NCBI RefSeq assembly: GCF_003023845.1
Contig: NZ_PYFT01000001.1
Location: 5,208,001-5,272,000 of the forward strand
Direction: 5' to 3'
Length of the DNA: 64,000 nucleotides
DNA from: Adhaeribacter arboris
Lineage (GTDB): Bacteria > Bacteroidota > Bacteroidia > Cytophagales > Hymenobacteraceae
Under the pieces are notes generated by a model that saw nothing but the letters and a program-made list of their open reading frames with translations, did not search any database and had not been told where the DNA came from. The translations under genes were made by a program, and so were the position numbers. Of the stretch, positions 18,802-27,631 are shown piece after piece; the first letter of the stretch is position 1; every line of letters begins with the position of its first letter.

Positions 18802-21800
18802 ATGAAAATACGCTATTCTTACCCGCCTCTTCCCTGGTTAGTGTATTTGCTAATAGCACTTTGGGGAGGCACCATCCTACAGTGTAAACAGCAAAACAAT
18901 GCTGCTCCAACGGGCGGAGTACCCCCAGAAAAGGCCCTGAGTACTTTTGAACTGGAACCCGGTTTTAAAATAGAGTTAGTGGCTGCCGAGCCATTAGTAG
19001 CCGATCCGGTGGCCATGGAGATCGATGAAAACGGCCGGATGTACGTGGTGGAAATGCACGGTTACCCGCTGGATAAAAGCGGCAGCGGCAAAATAAAATT
19101 ACTAACCGATACGAATGGTGATGGCCGAATGGATAAAAGTACCACTTTTGCCGAAGGATTGATGCTGCCCACGGGAATTATGCGCTGGAAAAAAGGAGTA
19201 TTGGTAACCGATCCTCCCACTGTTTTATACCTGGAAGATACTGACGGTGATAACCAGGCCGATGTGAAAAAAACAGTACTAACCGGTTTTGCCGTTTCCA
19301 ATCCGCAGCATAATTTAAATAACCCTTTATTGGGATTAGATAACTGGATTTACGTAGGCCACGAATCGGCGGTAACGGCTAAAATTTACCAAGATGAATT
19401 TGGTGACGCTGGAAAAGATATCCTCTATCCGGATAAACCGAATGGTCCTCGCCTGATTAATAATGCCAGCGGCCGCAGTGTGCGCTTTCGGCCCGATGAG
19501 TATGCTTTGGAAATAACTTCCGGTGATACTCAGTTTGGTCATACTTTCGATACTTGGGGACGGCACTTTTTGGTTTCTAATGCCAATCATATTTTTCAGG
19601 AAGTAATTGCTGAGCCGTACCTCCGCCGTAATCCAGATTTACTCGTAACTGATGCCACTCAATCTTTATCAGATCACGAAAACGCCGCGGAGGTTTTTCC
19701 GATTACGAAAAATCCGGAGAACCAACTCTTAACCGATGTAGGGGTAATTACTTCGGCTTGTGCGATTACCTCTTACCAGGGCGGGGCCTTTCCGGAAGAT
19801 TTTAATAGTAACGTAACGTTTGTGGCGGAGCCGGTTAGTAACTTGGTGCACGTAGACCGGCTGAAACCTAAAGGAGCCAGTTTTACGGCCAGTAGGTTGC
19901 GGCCCCATAAAGAATTTCTGGCTTCTACGGATGCCTGGTTTCGACCGGTAAATATGTATACTGGGCCGGATGGCGCGCTTTACCTGGTAGATTACTACCG
20001 GCAAATAATTGAGCATCCCGAATGGATGGCCGAAGACGTAGTTAAATCGGGGGCGCTTTACAATGGAACAGATAAAGGCCGTATTTACCGCATTAGTGCC
20101 GCCGATGCTAAACCTGTTGCCTGGACCAAAGAATTAAACCTGGGGAATGCTACCGATGAACAATTAGTTGCTAAGCTGGCCGAACCTAACATTTGGTGGC
20201 GGCGAAATGCCCAACGCTTACTCGTAGATAGAAAAAGTGAAAAAGTAATACCGGCTTTAAGGCAGATGGCGCAAAATAAAGCTGCTGCTCTCGGCCGGTT
20301 ACACGCTTTATGGACTTTGGAAGGCATGCATCAACTCTCTCCCGATTTAATTATACAAGCTTTACAGGATTCGGAACCGGGTATCCGGGAGAACGCCATT
20401 AAGCTGGCAGAATTACACCTGAAAGAGGCACCGGACCTGGCGGCAAAACTTCTTTCCCTGCAAAACGATTCAGATGCTAAAGTACGCTACCAACTGCTCT
20501 GTACCTTAGGCTTTATCAATACGCCGCAGGTTAACCAGGTGAGGCAACAAATTTTATTTAAAGATCTAGCCGACGAATGGATACAGGTGGCGGCGCTTTC
20601 GGCTTCCTCCGGGCAAAATGCTGCTTTATTAGAAGCCGTGCTGGCCCAGTATAAACCGGGTAATCCGGCTTATGCTTCATTGGTGCAGCGTTTAAGTGCC
20701 CTGGTGGGGGCTAGGCAAGAGCCCCAAGCTATTCGCCAACTGCTGCAAAAAGCAACCACGACCATAGCGGAAGGACAAGAAGCTTGGCGAGCGCCGGTGC
20801 TAATGGGGTTAGCCCAAGGACTTAAAAACAGAAAAAGCTTACCGGCGGAACTGCAAACAGCACGGAATATACTTATCCAAACTTGCCTGGAACACCCCTC
20901 AGCATCGGTTCGGGAAGGTGCTCTTAAAATATTGCAAGTAACCAAACTGCCGGCTGGAACACTCACCCAGAAAGCCCGGCAGCAAGCCCAGCAAATAGCC
21001 AAAAACAAAAAGCTCCCAGAAGACCAAAGGGCTCTTGCTGTTGAATTTTTGGCCTTGGCGAACCCAAAACCTTATACTACTTTTTTAACGAATATAATTA
21101 ATCCTCGCGAACCCTTGCCCGTGCAATTGGCCGCTTTACACACGCTAAGTGTTATTCCGGATCTTACGGTGAGCCGCTACGTTATGCAAAAATGGTCTAC
21201 GCTTACCCCGGAAATAAGAGATGCTGCCATAAACACTTTTATGAAGAACCCGCAACGAATTAGCTTACTGCTCGATGCCTTGGAAACGAATAAAATTCAG
21301 GCGGCTACCATTGGCTGGCCCCGCAGTGTAAGTTTGATGGCCCAGGAAGACGAAAAACTTAGAAACCGCGCCCGGGCTTTACTAACTAAAAAAGAAAACA
21401 AACGCCAGGAGGTAATTCAGGAATATCAAACCGCTTTAAATTTGCAGGGAGATCGGGTTCAGGGCAAAGCCGTATTTCAAGGTAATTGCTCCGTTTGCCA
21501 CCAAATGAGAGGAAGCCAAGGCGTAGCTTTTGGCCCGGATTTAGGAACCGTGCATAATTGGCAGCCAGCCGGTATCATGACCAATATTTTAGATCCCAAT
21601 CAGTCTATCTCGGATGGCTACGATATGTGGGAGGTCGCCCTTATAAACGGTAAATCCATACAAGGAATTATTGCCACGGAATCGCCTAATGCGCTGACGT
21701 TGCGCAATGCGGGCGGCCAGGTGACAACCATTGCCCGCCCGGATATTAAAGCTTTAAAAGCGTTAGGTCTGTCGGCGATGCCAACCGGGTTGGAAAAGAA

Positions 21801-21855
21801 AATTAATCAGCAGCAAATGGCCGATCTTTTGGCTTACCTCCGGCAGGTAGACTAG
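18802..21855 (+). CDS. PVC-type propeller/HEAT/c-type cytochrome lipoprotein
   Basis: 1017 residues in four parts. There is an N-terminal lipoprotein signal (lipobox TILQC) and a beta-propeller of the membrane-bound-dehydrogenase type (about residues 45-430; PTGIMRW, FGHTFDTWGRHFLVSNANH, GPDGALYLVDYYRQIIEHP). A long HEAT-repeat alpha solenoid (about 450-870) follows. A C-terminal haem-binding domain carries the CxxCH motif CSVCH at residues about 896-900. These large proteins are abundant in Planctomycetes and Bacteroidota and are thought to oxidise sugars or related compounds at the cell envelope; the substrate is not known. A polysaccharide-deacetylase gene follows closely on the same strand. 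Confidence 0.88.
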   Translation: MKIRYSYPPLPWLVYLLIALWGGTILQCKQQNNAAPTGGVPPEKALSTFELEPGFKIELVAAEPLVADPVAMEIDENGRMYVVEMHGYPLDKSGSGKIKLLTDTNGDGRMDKSTTFAEGLMLPTGIMRWKKGVLVTDPPTVLYLEDTDGDNQADVKKTVLTGFAVSNPQHNLNNPLLGLDNWIYVGHESAVTAKIYQDEFGDAGKDILYPDKPNGPRLINNASGRSVRFRPDEYALEITSGDTQFGHTFDTWGRHFLVSNANHIFQEVIAEPYLRRNPDLLVTDATQSLSDHENAAEVFPITKNPENQLLTDVGVITSACAITSYQGGAFPEDFNSNVTFVAEPVSNLVHVDRLKPKGASFTASRLRPHKEFLASTDAWFRPVNMYTGPDGALYLVDYYRQIIEHPEWMAEDVVKSGALYNGTDKGRIYRISAADAKPVAWTKELNLGNATDEQLVAKLAEPNIWWRRNAQRLLVDRKSEKVIPALRQMAQNKAAALGRLHALWTLEGMHQLSPDLIIQALQDSEPGIRENAIKLAELHLKEAPDLAAKLLSLQNDSDAKVRYQLLCTLGFINTPQVNQVRQQILFKDLADEWIQVAALSASSGQNAALLEAVLAQYKPGNPAYASLVQRLSALVGARQEPQAIRQLLQKATTTIAEGQEAWRAPVLMGLAQGLKNRKSLPAELQTARNILIQTCLEHPSASVREGALKILQVTKLPAGTLTQKARQQAQQIAKNKKLPEDQRALAVEFLALANPKPYTTFLTNIINPREPLPVQLAALHTLSVIPDLTVSRYVMQKWSTLTPEIRDAAINTFMKNPQRISLLLDALETNKIQAATIGWPRSVSLMAQEDEKLRNRARALLTKKENKRQEVIQEYQTALNLQGDRVQGKAVFQGNCSVCHQMRGSQGVAFGPDLGTVHNWQPAGIMTNILDPNQSISDGYDMWEVALINGKSIQGIIATESPNALTLRNAGGQVTTIARPDIKALKALGLSAMPTGLEKKINQQQMADLLAYLRQVD

Positions 21856-21917
21856 TTTTTATGAGTTTTAGAGCAAATAAATTAAATTTCTAAACTGGAT
21901 TGCCTTATTCTTTCAGC

Positions 21918-22757
21918 ATGAAATCAATTCCATTCATCTACCCAACAAAAAACGTAATCAAATATTCTCTATTTTTTCTTTTTCAACTTCTATTCTTCGG
22001 TAATGTAAGCTATGCGCAAGAGGCAAAACCTGCTTTTTCCTGGCCGGCCGGAAAAAAGGTGGCGGTGAGTCTCAGTTTTGATGATGCCCGCCCGAGCCAG
22101 GTAGAGGTTGGTACGGCGCTACTCGACCGCTATGGGGTAAAAGCAACTTTTTACCTGGTGCCCGGCACCGTAGAACAGCAGTTGGAGGGATGGAAGAAAG
22201 CCGCGGCTAACGGCCACGAAATGGGCAATCATTCGCTTAACCATCCTTGCACCGGTAATTTCCCTTGGGCCCGGCAAAAAGCCCTGGAAGATTATAACTT
22301 GGAGAAAATGCGTCAGGAATTAACAGAATGTAATAAGCGGATTCAGAAGTTACTGGGCGTGAAAACGGAAGTTTTTGCCTACCCGTGCGGGCAGAAATTT
22401 GTCGACCGCGGGCGCAACACCAAAAGCTTTGTCCCGCTAGTGGCCGAATTATTTATTTCGGGACGTGGTTGGCTAGACGAAGGGCCGAACGATCCTCTTT
22501 TCTGTGATCCGGCGCAATTAACGGGTATGGAAATGGACGGAAAGGATTTCGAAGAAATTCTACCGTTGCTTCTGCAAGCTCAAAAATCCGGTCAATGGCT
22601 AGTGCTGGCCGGCCATGAAATGGGAGAGCAAGGGCCACAAACTACCCGCCTGAGTATGCTGCAAAAGTTGATAGAATATGCGCAAAATCCGGCTAATGGC
22701 GTTTGGCTCGCTCCGGTGGGTACAGTAGGTAAATACATACAAGAACATAGAAAATGA
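21918..22757 (+). CDS. Secreted polysaccharide deacetylase (NodB-type, CE4)
   Basis: About 279 residues from ATG 21918. A TTG at 21900 would only lengthen the leader. Signal peptide ending near SYAQ, then a NodB homology domain: motif 1 SLSFDDARP (catalytic base and metal Asp), motif 2 GHEMGNHSLNHP (metal histidines in HSxxH), and a downstream EVFAYPCGQK segment. CE4 enzymes remove N- or O-acetyl groups from chitin-like polymers, peptidoglycan or xylan. The gene starts 62 bases after the cytochrome c gene and probably shares its transcript; a terminator follows. Confidence 0.87.
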   Translation: MKSIPFIYPTKNVIKYSLFFLFQLLFFGNVSYAQEAKPAFSWPAGKKVAVSLSFDDARPSQVEVGTALLDRYGVKATFYLVPGTVEQQLEGWKKAAANGHEMGNHSLNHPCTGNFPWARQKALEDYNLEKMRQELTECNKRIQKLLGVKTEVFAYPCGQKFVDRGRNTKSFVPLVAELFISGRGWLDEGPNDPLFCDPAQLTGMEMDGKDFEEILPLLLQAQKSGQWLVLAGHEMGEQGPQTTRLSMLQKLIEYAQNPANGVWLAPVGTVGKYIQEHRK

Positions 22758-22784
22758 AAAAGAATTTACCTTTTTTTGCCGGTA

Positions 22785-22829
22785 AAATAAGAAACCCTCC
22801 TGGCCATTTACCAAGAGGGTTTCTTATTT
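22785..22829 (+). terminator. Rho-independent terminator after the deacetylase gene
   Basis: Perfect 15-bp stem (22785-22799 with 22815-22829, core AAGAAACCCTC) ending in T/A-rich sequence, 27 bases after the stop codon. Confidence 0.88.
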
Positions 22830-22975
22830 ACCATTTAAGATAAGCGCTACCTAATTTATTTTTCCATTCCAGAGATTCGAATAAATTTTTCTCGAGCATG
22901 GATACGGATGAGACGCGTTTCCATGAATGCATTTTGCTACATTATTTCTCTATAGAGGAATGACCAAAGTTAGAT

Positions 22976-23266
22976 TTAACTAGGCTCTATCGCGAAATGC
23001 TTGGCAGCTTTTGGTTTTTTATCCGTTATTGTTGGTTCTTGTCCCCCGGAGACTTCCGCGTCCTGTTTTCCGCCGATACTTTTTAGAGTATTCGTAAAAT
23101 TGTCGATTATTTCGCGGCCTTTATCCGTACCAAAAACAGAAGCCAGCGCTACTCCTACTCCTGCCGCCCCCAGAATGGAGTACAGCACCCGGTTGTCCTT
23201 AATGTAAGGTTTAACTGCTTTGTAAAAAGTACTATTCTTTTTACCTTTTTTCTTGTTCTTTCCCAT
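22976..23266 (-). CDS. Small membrane protein, YtxH-like
   Basis: 96 residues: a lysine-rich N-terminus (GKNKKKGKKN), one hydrophobic segment (SILGAAGVGVALASVFG), then the motif TDKGREIIDNFTN typical of YtxH-domain proteins, and a polar tail. Probably a single-pass inner-membrane protein linked to general stress. Monocistronic. Assignment rests on the short motif, so it is tentative. Confidence 0.6.
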   Translation of the reverse strand: MGKNKKKGKKNSTFYKAVKPYIKDNRVLYSILGAAGVGVALASVFGTDKGREIIDNFTNTLKSIGGKQDAEVSGGQEPTITDKKPKAAKHFAIEPS

Positions 23267-23463
23267 GGTATTTCGTTCAGACGACGGTTATAAGTTAGAT
23301 AATAAATCGGTTAGTATGTATTATACATACGTAGCGACTTGGTACCAGTTTAAAAGATTAGTTAAAAAGTAATAAACGAAGCAGCCGTTCGCCAATTGAA
23401 TTTACGCGGCGAATCCGGTAAAAATCAGACTAATTAAATTGTTTTTAGTGCCGGACGAATTGA

Positions 23464-24588
23464 CTATTTAGGCGAAAAAGGAATTTTGGAAATTTCAGTA
23501 GAAATGGCCTTGCTCTTCTTCAACAGTTGGCTAAACTGCTTAACAGAAAATACGCTGATTCCTTGCTTATCTACCAGCCAGTAGTTGTTCTTGGTATCTG
23601 ATTGAAAAATCACGGATTGAGAAAAATCAATATTAGTATGGGGTAAAGTAATAGAATGCAAAATTTGTTTATTCTCTACAATATCGGTGGTCGAAGACTG
23701 TTCTAAACCGGTTAAAGCGTCGGAGTGGCTTTCCGGTAAAAACAGCAAGCCCAGCCCGGTAGCAAATACGTAGCCTTGCTGTTTCAGGTAGCTAACGCTG
23801 TAAATGGCGTTCTGAGGTTTGCCAATAAATTTAACCGCGGGAATATGTTCGGAACGCTCCTTCGCGTGCGGCTTGGTTTCCAACACGGCAACGCCTTCGG
23901 GCATTATTACCCATAAATTGTTATTATTATCGGTATACAGGCTGGTAACAATATTATCCGGAATTTCAAAATTAGTTACTCCTTCTTCGTTGTAGCGTAT
24001 CCACTGTTTATCTTTCCAGCGGTATAATCCGGTGTTGGTACCTATCCAAACAGAATTCTCGCCGGTTGCCGCGCCCGCGTTAACCGGAAAGGCGCCCAGT
24101 ACTTTTTCAAATCCAGTATCGGTTAATTTAAATACGCCATAAGCTTCCGCGCCCACCCAAATCTGGCCCATACTATCTTTTACGATAGTGGTAATAAGGG
24201 GCTGGGTTTCGGAAAGCGGGAGCGTTATTGGTACAGCCGAAAAAGTTTTTTTGTTTACCCGCTGTAATCCTTTTTGCGTACCCAGCCAAAACGCGGAATC
24301 CTCTTCCAGAGCGCAGGTAATAATAGCCGAAGCAGTATATCGGGTCACCAATGTTTTCCCTGCTTGTTGATAAATACCCTTCTGAGCTATTAAGAATTTG
24401 TTTTTCGCGGTATTAAATAAGGCTACGGGAACTGCCGGATCAGGTAAAGAATAATAAGTGCTTTTCAAACGCGGGTTAACTTGTCCGTTTACCGGTGCCG
24501 CTAAAGTTAAAAGCCAACCAGTAAAACTTAAGAAAAAAGTAAGGGTCCGATTAATAAAAAGAGGGTAAGCCCAACCAAGAAATAGCAT
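23464..24588 (-). CDS. Exported beta-propeller protein with regulator-propeller-like repeats
   Basis: 374 residues with an N-terminal hydrophobic signal/anchor (TLTFFLSFTGWLLTLAAP). Several blades have the W-G/V-x-T-x-G-L-x pattern (FWLGTQKGLQRV, IWVGAEAYGVFKL, VWIGTNTGLYRW, LWVIMPEGVAVL) known from the two-component regulator propeller domains of Bacteroidota sensors. No kinase or DNA-binding domain follows, so this is a stand-alone propeller. It may be a ligand-binding or surface protein. The monocistronic context gives no more clue. Confidence 0.68.
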   Translation of the reverse strand: MLFLGWAYPLFINRTLTFFLSFTGWLLTLAAPVNGQVNPRLKSTYYSLPDPAVPVALFNTAKNKFLIAQKGIYQQAGKTLVTRYTASAIITCALEEDSAFWLGTQKGLQRVNKKTFSAVPITLPLSETQPLITTIVKDSMGQIWVGAEAYGVFKLTDTGFEKVLGAFPVNAGAATGENSVWIGTNTGLYRWKDKQWIRYNEEGVTNFEIPDNIVTSLYTDNNNNLWVIMPEGVAVLETKPHAKERSEHIPAVKFIGKPQNAIYSVSYLKQQGYVFATGLGLLFLPESHSDALTGLEQSSTTDIVENKQILHSITLPHTNIDFSQSVIFQSDTKNNYWLVDKQGISVFSVKQFSQLLKKSKAISTEISKIPFSPK

Positions 24589-24991
24589 AGTAACGAAGCA
24601 AAAAAACAGAGTGAATGAAATAGTAATTTACGCACAAGATAGGTCGGGAGAAAATAATTTCATGTCAAATAATTGTTAAATGTTTTCTCTAAAAAGTCAC
24701 AATTTGATAATCGGTAAAAATTGCCCATAAAAATAGTTGCCCGTACTATTGAACTAAAATAGAAAGTACTCGTTTCTCGCTGCTCCCAAGTTTAGCACCA
24801 TCCATCATTCTTTTTTATTTGGTATAAAGCCTTTTTAGCCGCAAACCAAATATTAAAAAAGTAAGCCCATTAAAATTTAATGGATTTTACTTCTAGGAAA
24901 CATTCACCCTTTATCGCTTCGGGTTTTAAGTACCTGCAAAAGAGAATTTACTTTTTACTTCTTAATTATTCCCAACCAACAAACTACTAAA
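24589..24991. promoter_or_regulatory. Divergent intergenic region with palindrome upstream of the alkaline phosphatase
   Basis: The region separates the propeller gene from the phosphatase gene. It contains a long imperfect palindrome at 24859-24892 centred on CCATTAAAATTTAATGG, with outer arms AAGTAA/TTACTT, about 100 bases before ATG 24992. The position suits an operator or a leader hairpin. No CTGTCAT-type PHO box was seen. Confidence 0.4.
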
Positions 24992-27079
24992 ATGAAAACT
25001 AAACTTTTACTCGTAAGCGTATTCTTGCTTTCGTGCAGCGGCGTTTTTGCGCAAAAAAACGCCCGAACCAACACCAGTAGCGCGCGTAACGTTATTATTT
25101 ACATTGGCGATGGCTTCGGGCTGGCGCCTAAAACCGCCGCTCGCATGGCCATGGGGCAAGGCCGGGATGGCCGCCGGTATACTTCTGATCCTAACTTTCA
25201 AACGTTAGCTCTGGATAATCTTAAATACAGCGCTACGGTTACCACGCATTCGCTTAATTCCTGGATTACGGATTCCGCTCCCGGAGCTTCGGTGTACGCG
25301 GCTGGCAAAAGCGGTAAGCAGGATAACGAAGTAATTGCCCTGGACCCCTCCAGCGGCGAACCCATTGAAACAATTCTGGAAAATGCTAAAAAACAAGGGT
25401 ATGCCGTTGGCTTGGTAACTACTACCCGGGTAACCCACGCTACTCCGGCCGCTTTTGCCAGCCATATTTGGTACCGCGACCTGGAAAGTTACATTGCCGC
25501 CCAATACATTGCTTCCTCGCAAGACGAGTACAAAGCAATTTTCAATGCTAGTCCTACGGCTGCTTACCGGTACAATGCTAGTCGTGATTGGGTACTGCCG
25601 GCTCCGAAGGTAGGCGTGGAATTAGATGTGATTTTGGGCGGTGGTTCCCGTTTCTTTTTGCCGCGTAATGTAGCCAGTTCTAATGCTGCGGTGGTCGATG
25701 CCCAAGGGAAGCCCATTAAAAATCCGGCTACTGGCGCGGAAGTAACGCTGGGTTCCGGCAGCCGGGCTGATGATGTAGACCTGATAGAATTTGCTAAAAA
25801 AAATAAGAACTACCAGTTCGTGAATAGCCGCGATGCGCTGATGAGAGTAGATATGTCGCAATTTAAGCCGGGCAGTGAAAGTAAGTTGCTAGGCCTTTTC
25901 CATAGTTCGCACGTAAATTATGAGCAAGATAGACAAACCAGCGCTCCTTGGGAACCTTCCTTATCGGACATGACGGAAATGGCCATTAAAGTGTTAAAAG
26001 CGAAAGGTGGCGAAAAAGGCTTCTTTTTGATTGTAGAAGGTGGCCGGATAGATCACCTGGAGCACGCCAATGCCGGTGGTATTTCTGTGATTGCGGGGGC
26101 CAATGGTAACCAATACAGCGTAGATGCCGACAAACCAGCCTATGTGGGCGGCGGCGAAGCGGTTTATACGGCTACTCCTTCTACTGCCCGTACAGCCAAT
26201 GTGTACGCTTCCGATTACATGATTAAAGAAGTGTTGGCTTTTGATTACGCCGTAGCCGAAGGCAGAAACTTTATGAACGTACCCGTAAACGGCAAAACTT
26301 TATTATTTACCACTTCCGACCATGAGTGCGGGGGCTTTGCGGTAACCGGTTTGCACGACGAAGCGGATGCGCAAGGGAATGGCACCAAAATCAGAACCTA
26401 CGCCGGCCAGATTGGTAAATCTAATCAAACCGAAGCCGGCTATGCCACTCCTACCAATTTAGTGCGGGGCGATGGCGGCGACGAAGGCTGGTTCCCCGAA
26501 TATTCACTCAAAATGTTTCAGAATAAGTATTACCCCGAAGCGGCTTCCCCTACGGCCCGCCGGATAGTAGTAGCTTACGGCTCTAACCCCGTTACCAATG
26601 GCAACGGCAACAAAGCGGGCGGAACGCCCGGTAACCATACGCCGCAGGATATTTGGGTAGGCGCCGAAGATAATACCGGTTCTCACGCCGTGCAGATAAC
26701 CGGCCGAGGTTTATTAGATAATACCGCTCTTACGCCTATTATGGCTGATTTTTTAAAGCTAACCGAATTTAAAGATAATTTAGGCAAACCCGCTTACCGG
26801 GTAGGCGCCGAGTTGAGCGCCGAAGGAATTAATGTGAGCCCCGTACCGGTGGTAAACCAGAGCAGCGTATCGTTTGAGGTAAAAAAACTGGCCGAAGTAA
26901 GCGTAGATGTATTTGACTTAGCCGGTACTAAAATTAAAACCGTAGTTGGTACCCAAAAGTATCAGGCCGGCAAACATTCACTACCCATTAAAGGCTCCGA
27001 ATTAAAGGCCGGCATGTACGTAGTGGTAGTAAATATTGACGGGGTGATTCAATCGAAAAAAATTATTAAAGTTCAGTAA
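24992..27079 (+). CDS. PhoA-type alkaline phosphatase with T9SS sorting domain
   Basis: 695 residues. Signal peptide (cut near VFA-Q), then an alkaline phosphatase domain. The first metal Asp is in VIIYIGDGFG (Asp about 40), and the nucleophile segment WITDSAPGAS has Ser about 95 after Asp 94. Metal ligands lie in EGGRIDHLEHAN and TTSDHECGGFAVTG. The C-terminal 80 residues (VSVDVFDLAGTKIKTV, LKAGMYVVVV, final KKIIKVQ) form a type A T9SS sorting domain, so the enzyme is expected to be secreted or attached at the surface. It releases phosphate from organic monoesters. It opens the phosphorus-related region; a strong terminator follows, so it is monocistronic. Confidence 0.93.
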   Translation: MKTKLLLVSVFLLSCSGVFAQKNARTNTSSARNVIIYIGDGFGLAPKTAARMAMGQGRDGRRYTSDPNFQTLALDNLKYSATVTTHSLNSWITDSAPGASVYAAGKSGKQDNEVIALDPSSGEPIETILENAKKQGYAVGLVTTTRVTHATPAAFASHIWYRDLESYIAAQYIASSQDEYKAIFNASPTAAYRYNASRDWVLPAPKVGVELDVILGGGSRFFLPRNVASSNAAVVDAQGKPIKNPATGAEVTLGSGSRADDVDLIEFAKKNKNYQFVNSRDALMRVDMSQFKPGSESKLLGLFHSSHVNYEQDRQTSAPWEPSLSDMTEMAIKVLKAKGGEKGFFLIVEGGRIDHLEHANAGGISVIAGANGNQYSVDADKPAYVGGGEAVYTATPSTARTANVYASDYMIKEVLAFDYAVAEGRNFMNVPVNGKTLLFTTSDHECGGFAVTGLHDEADAQGNGTKIRTYAGQIGKSNQTEAGYATPTNLVRGDGGDEGWFPEYSLKMFQNKYYPEAASPTARRIVVAYGSNPVTNGNGNKAGGTPGNHTPQDIWVGAEDNTGSHAVQITGRGLLDNTALTPIMADFLKLTEFKDNLGKPAYRVGAELSAEGINVSPVPVVNQSSVSFEVKKLAEVSVDVFDLAGTKIKTVVGTQKYQAGKHSLPIKGSELKAGMYVVVVNIDGVIQSKKIIKVQ

Positions 27080-27126
27080 GAAGAAGATTTGATAAAACAG
27101 CAGTAGCCTTAAGGCAATTTTACAAC

Positions 27127-27157
27127 AAAAAAGGAGCAAATCTATTGCTCCTTTTTT
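27127..27157 (+). terminator. Terminator of the alkaline phosphatase gene
   Basis: Perfect 13-bp stem (27127-27139 with 27145-27157), AAAAAAGGAGCAA on one arm and a run of six T on the other, 48 bases after the stop. Confidence 0.88.
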
Positions 27158-27379
27158 ATTGTTGGGACTTTGCGGAATGGCTTTTATCTGGTTAAAAAAC
27201 CCCAATAGGATATAACTAAAATTAACTTTAATGTTCCGGGATTCAGAGGGAGAGCCTGATACCAACTTGTATTGCCTTGTTTGCCTAGAGGTGTTTTAAA
27301 GGAGAAGCTGAACCCAGTAGGTTTAGAAAACAGGCTTGTCTGAAACCCAGGCTTTGGCTATGCCCATTAAACTTTTCCG

Positions 27380-27512
27380 TCCTGCTGGCAGGATCTAAGC
27401 GGTAGAAAAGAAGAACTTAAGCGAAGTAGGACCGGTGATTCCCTGCGGAAATGAAAAAATTGTCTGAGTTCCGCCCCAGCCCTCGCTTTAAACCGGTTAG
27501 ATCCTTGCAGGA
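27380..27512. repeat. Imperfect palindromic intergenic element
   Basis: Arms TCCTGCTGGCAGGATCTAAG (27380 onward) and the reverse complement of 27492-27512 match apart from small gaps; the left arm has its own hairpin. The element fills most of the 550-base space between the alkaline phosphatase gene and the convergent TIG/YWTD gene. It resembles a small non-autonomous element or a double terminator, and no coding sequence is evident. Confidence 0.45.
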
Positions 27513-27631
27513 GTTCTCGTAAGAATAGGAGAGGTTGTATTCTACTTGTTTTAAACCCACCTTCCGAACAATCTTGTTTAATGTTCTTACCGGGTTTATA
27601 AAGCAGATTCACTTAAGTTCTAGCTCATTCT

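Noticed and set aside
24589-24991. Classical PHO box (paired CTGTCAT) before the alkaline phosphatase
   Set aside because: No such repeat was found; only the palindrome at 24859-24892 is present.
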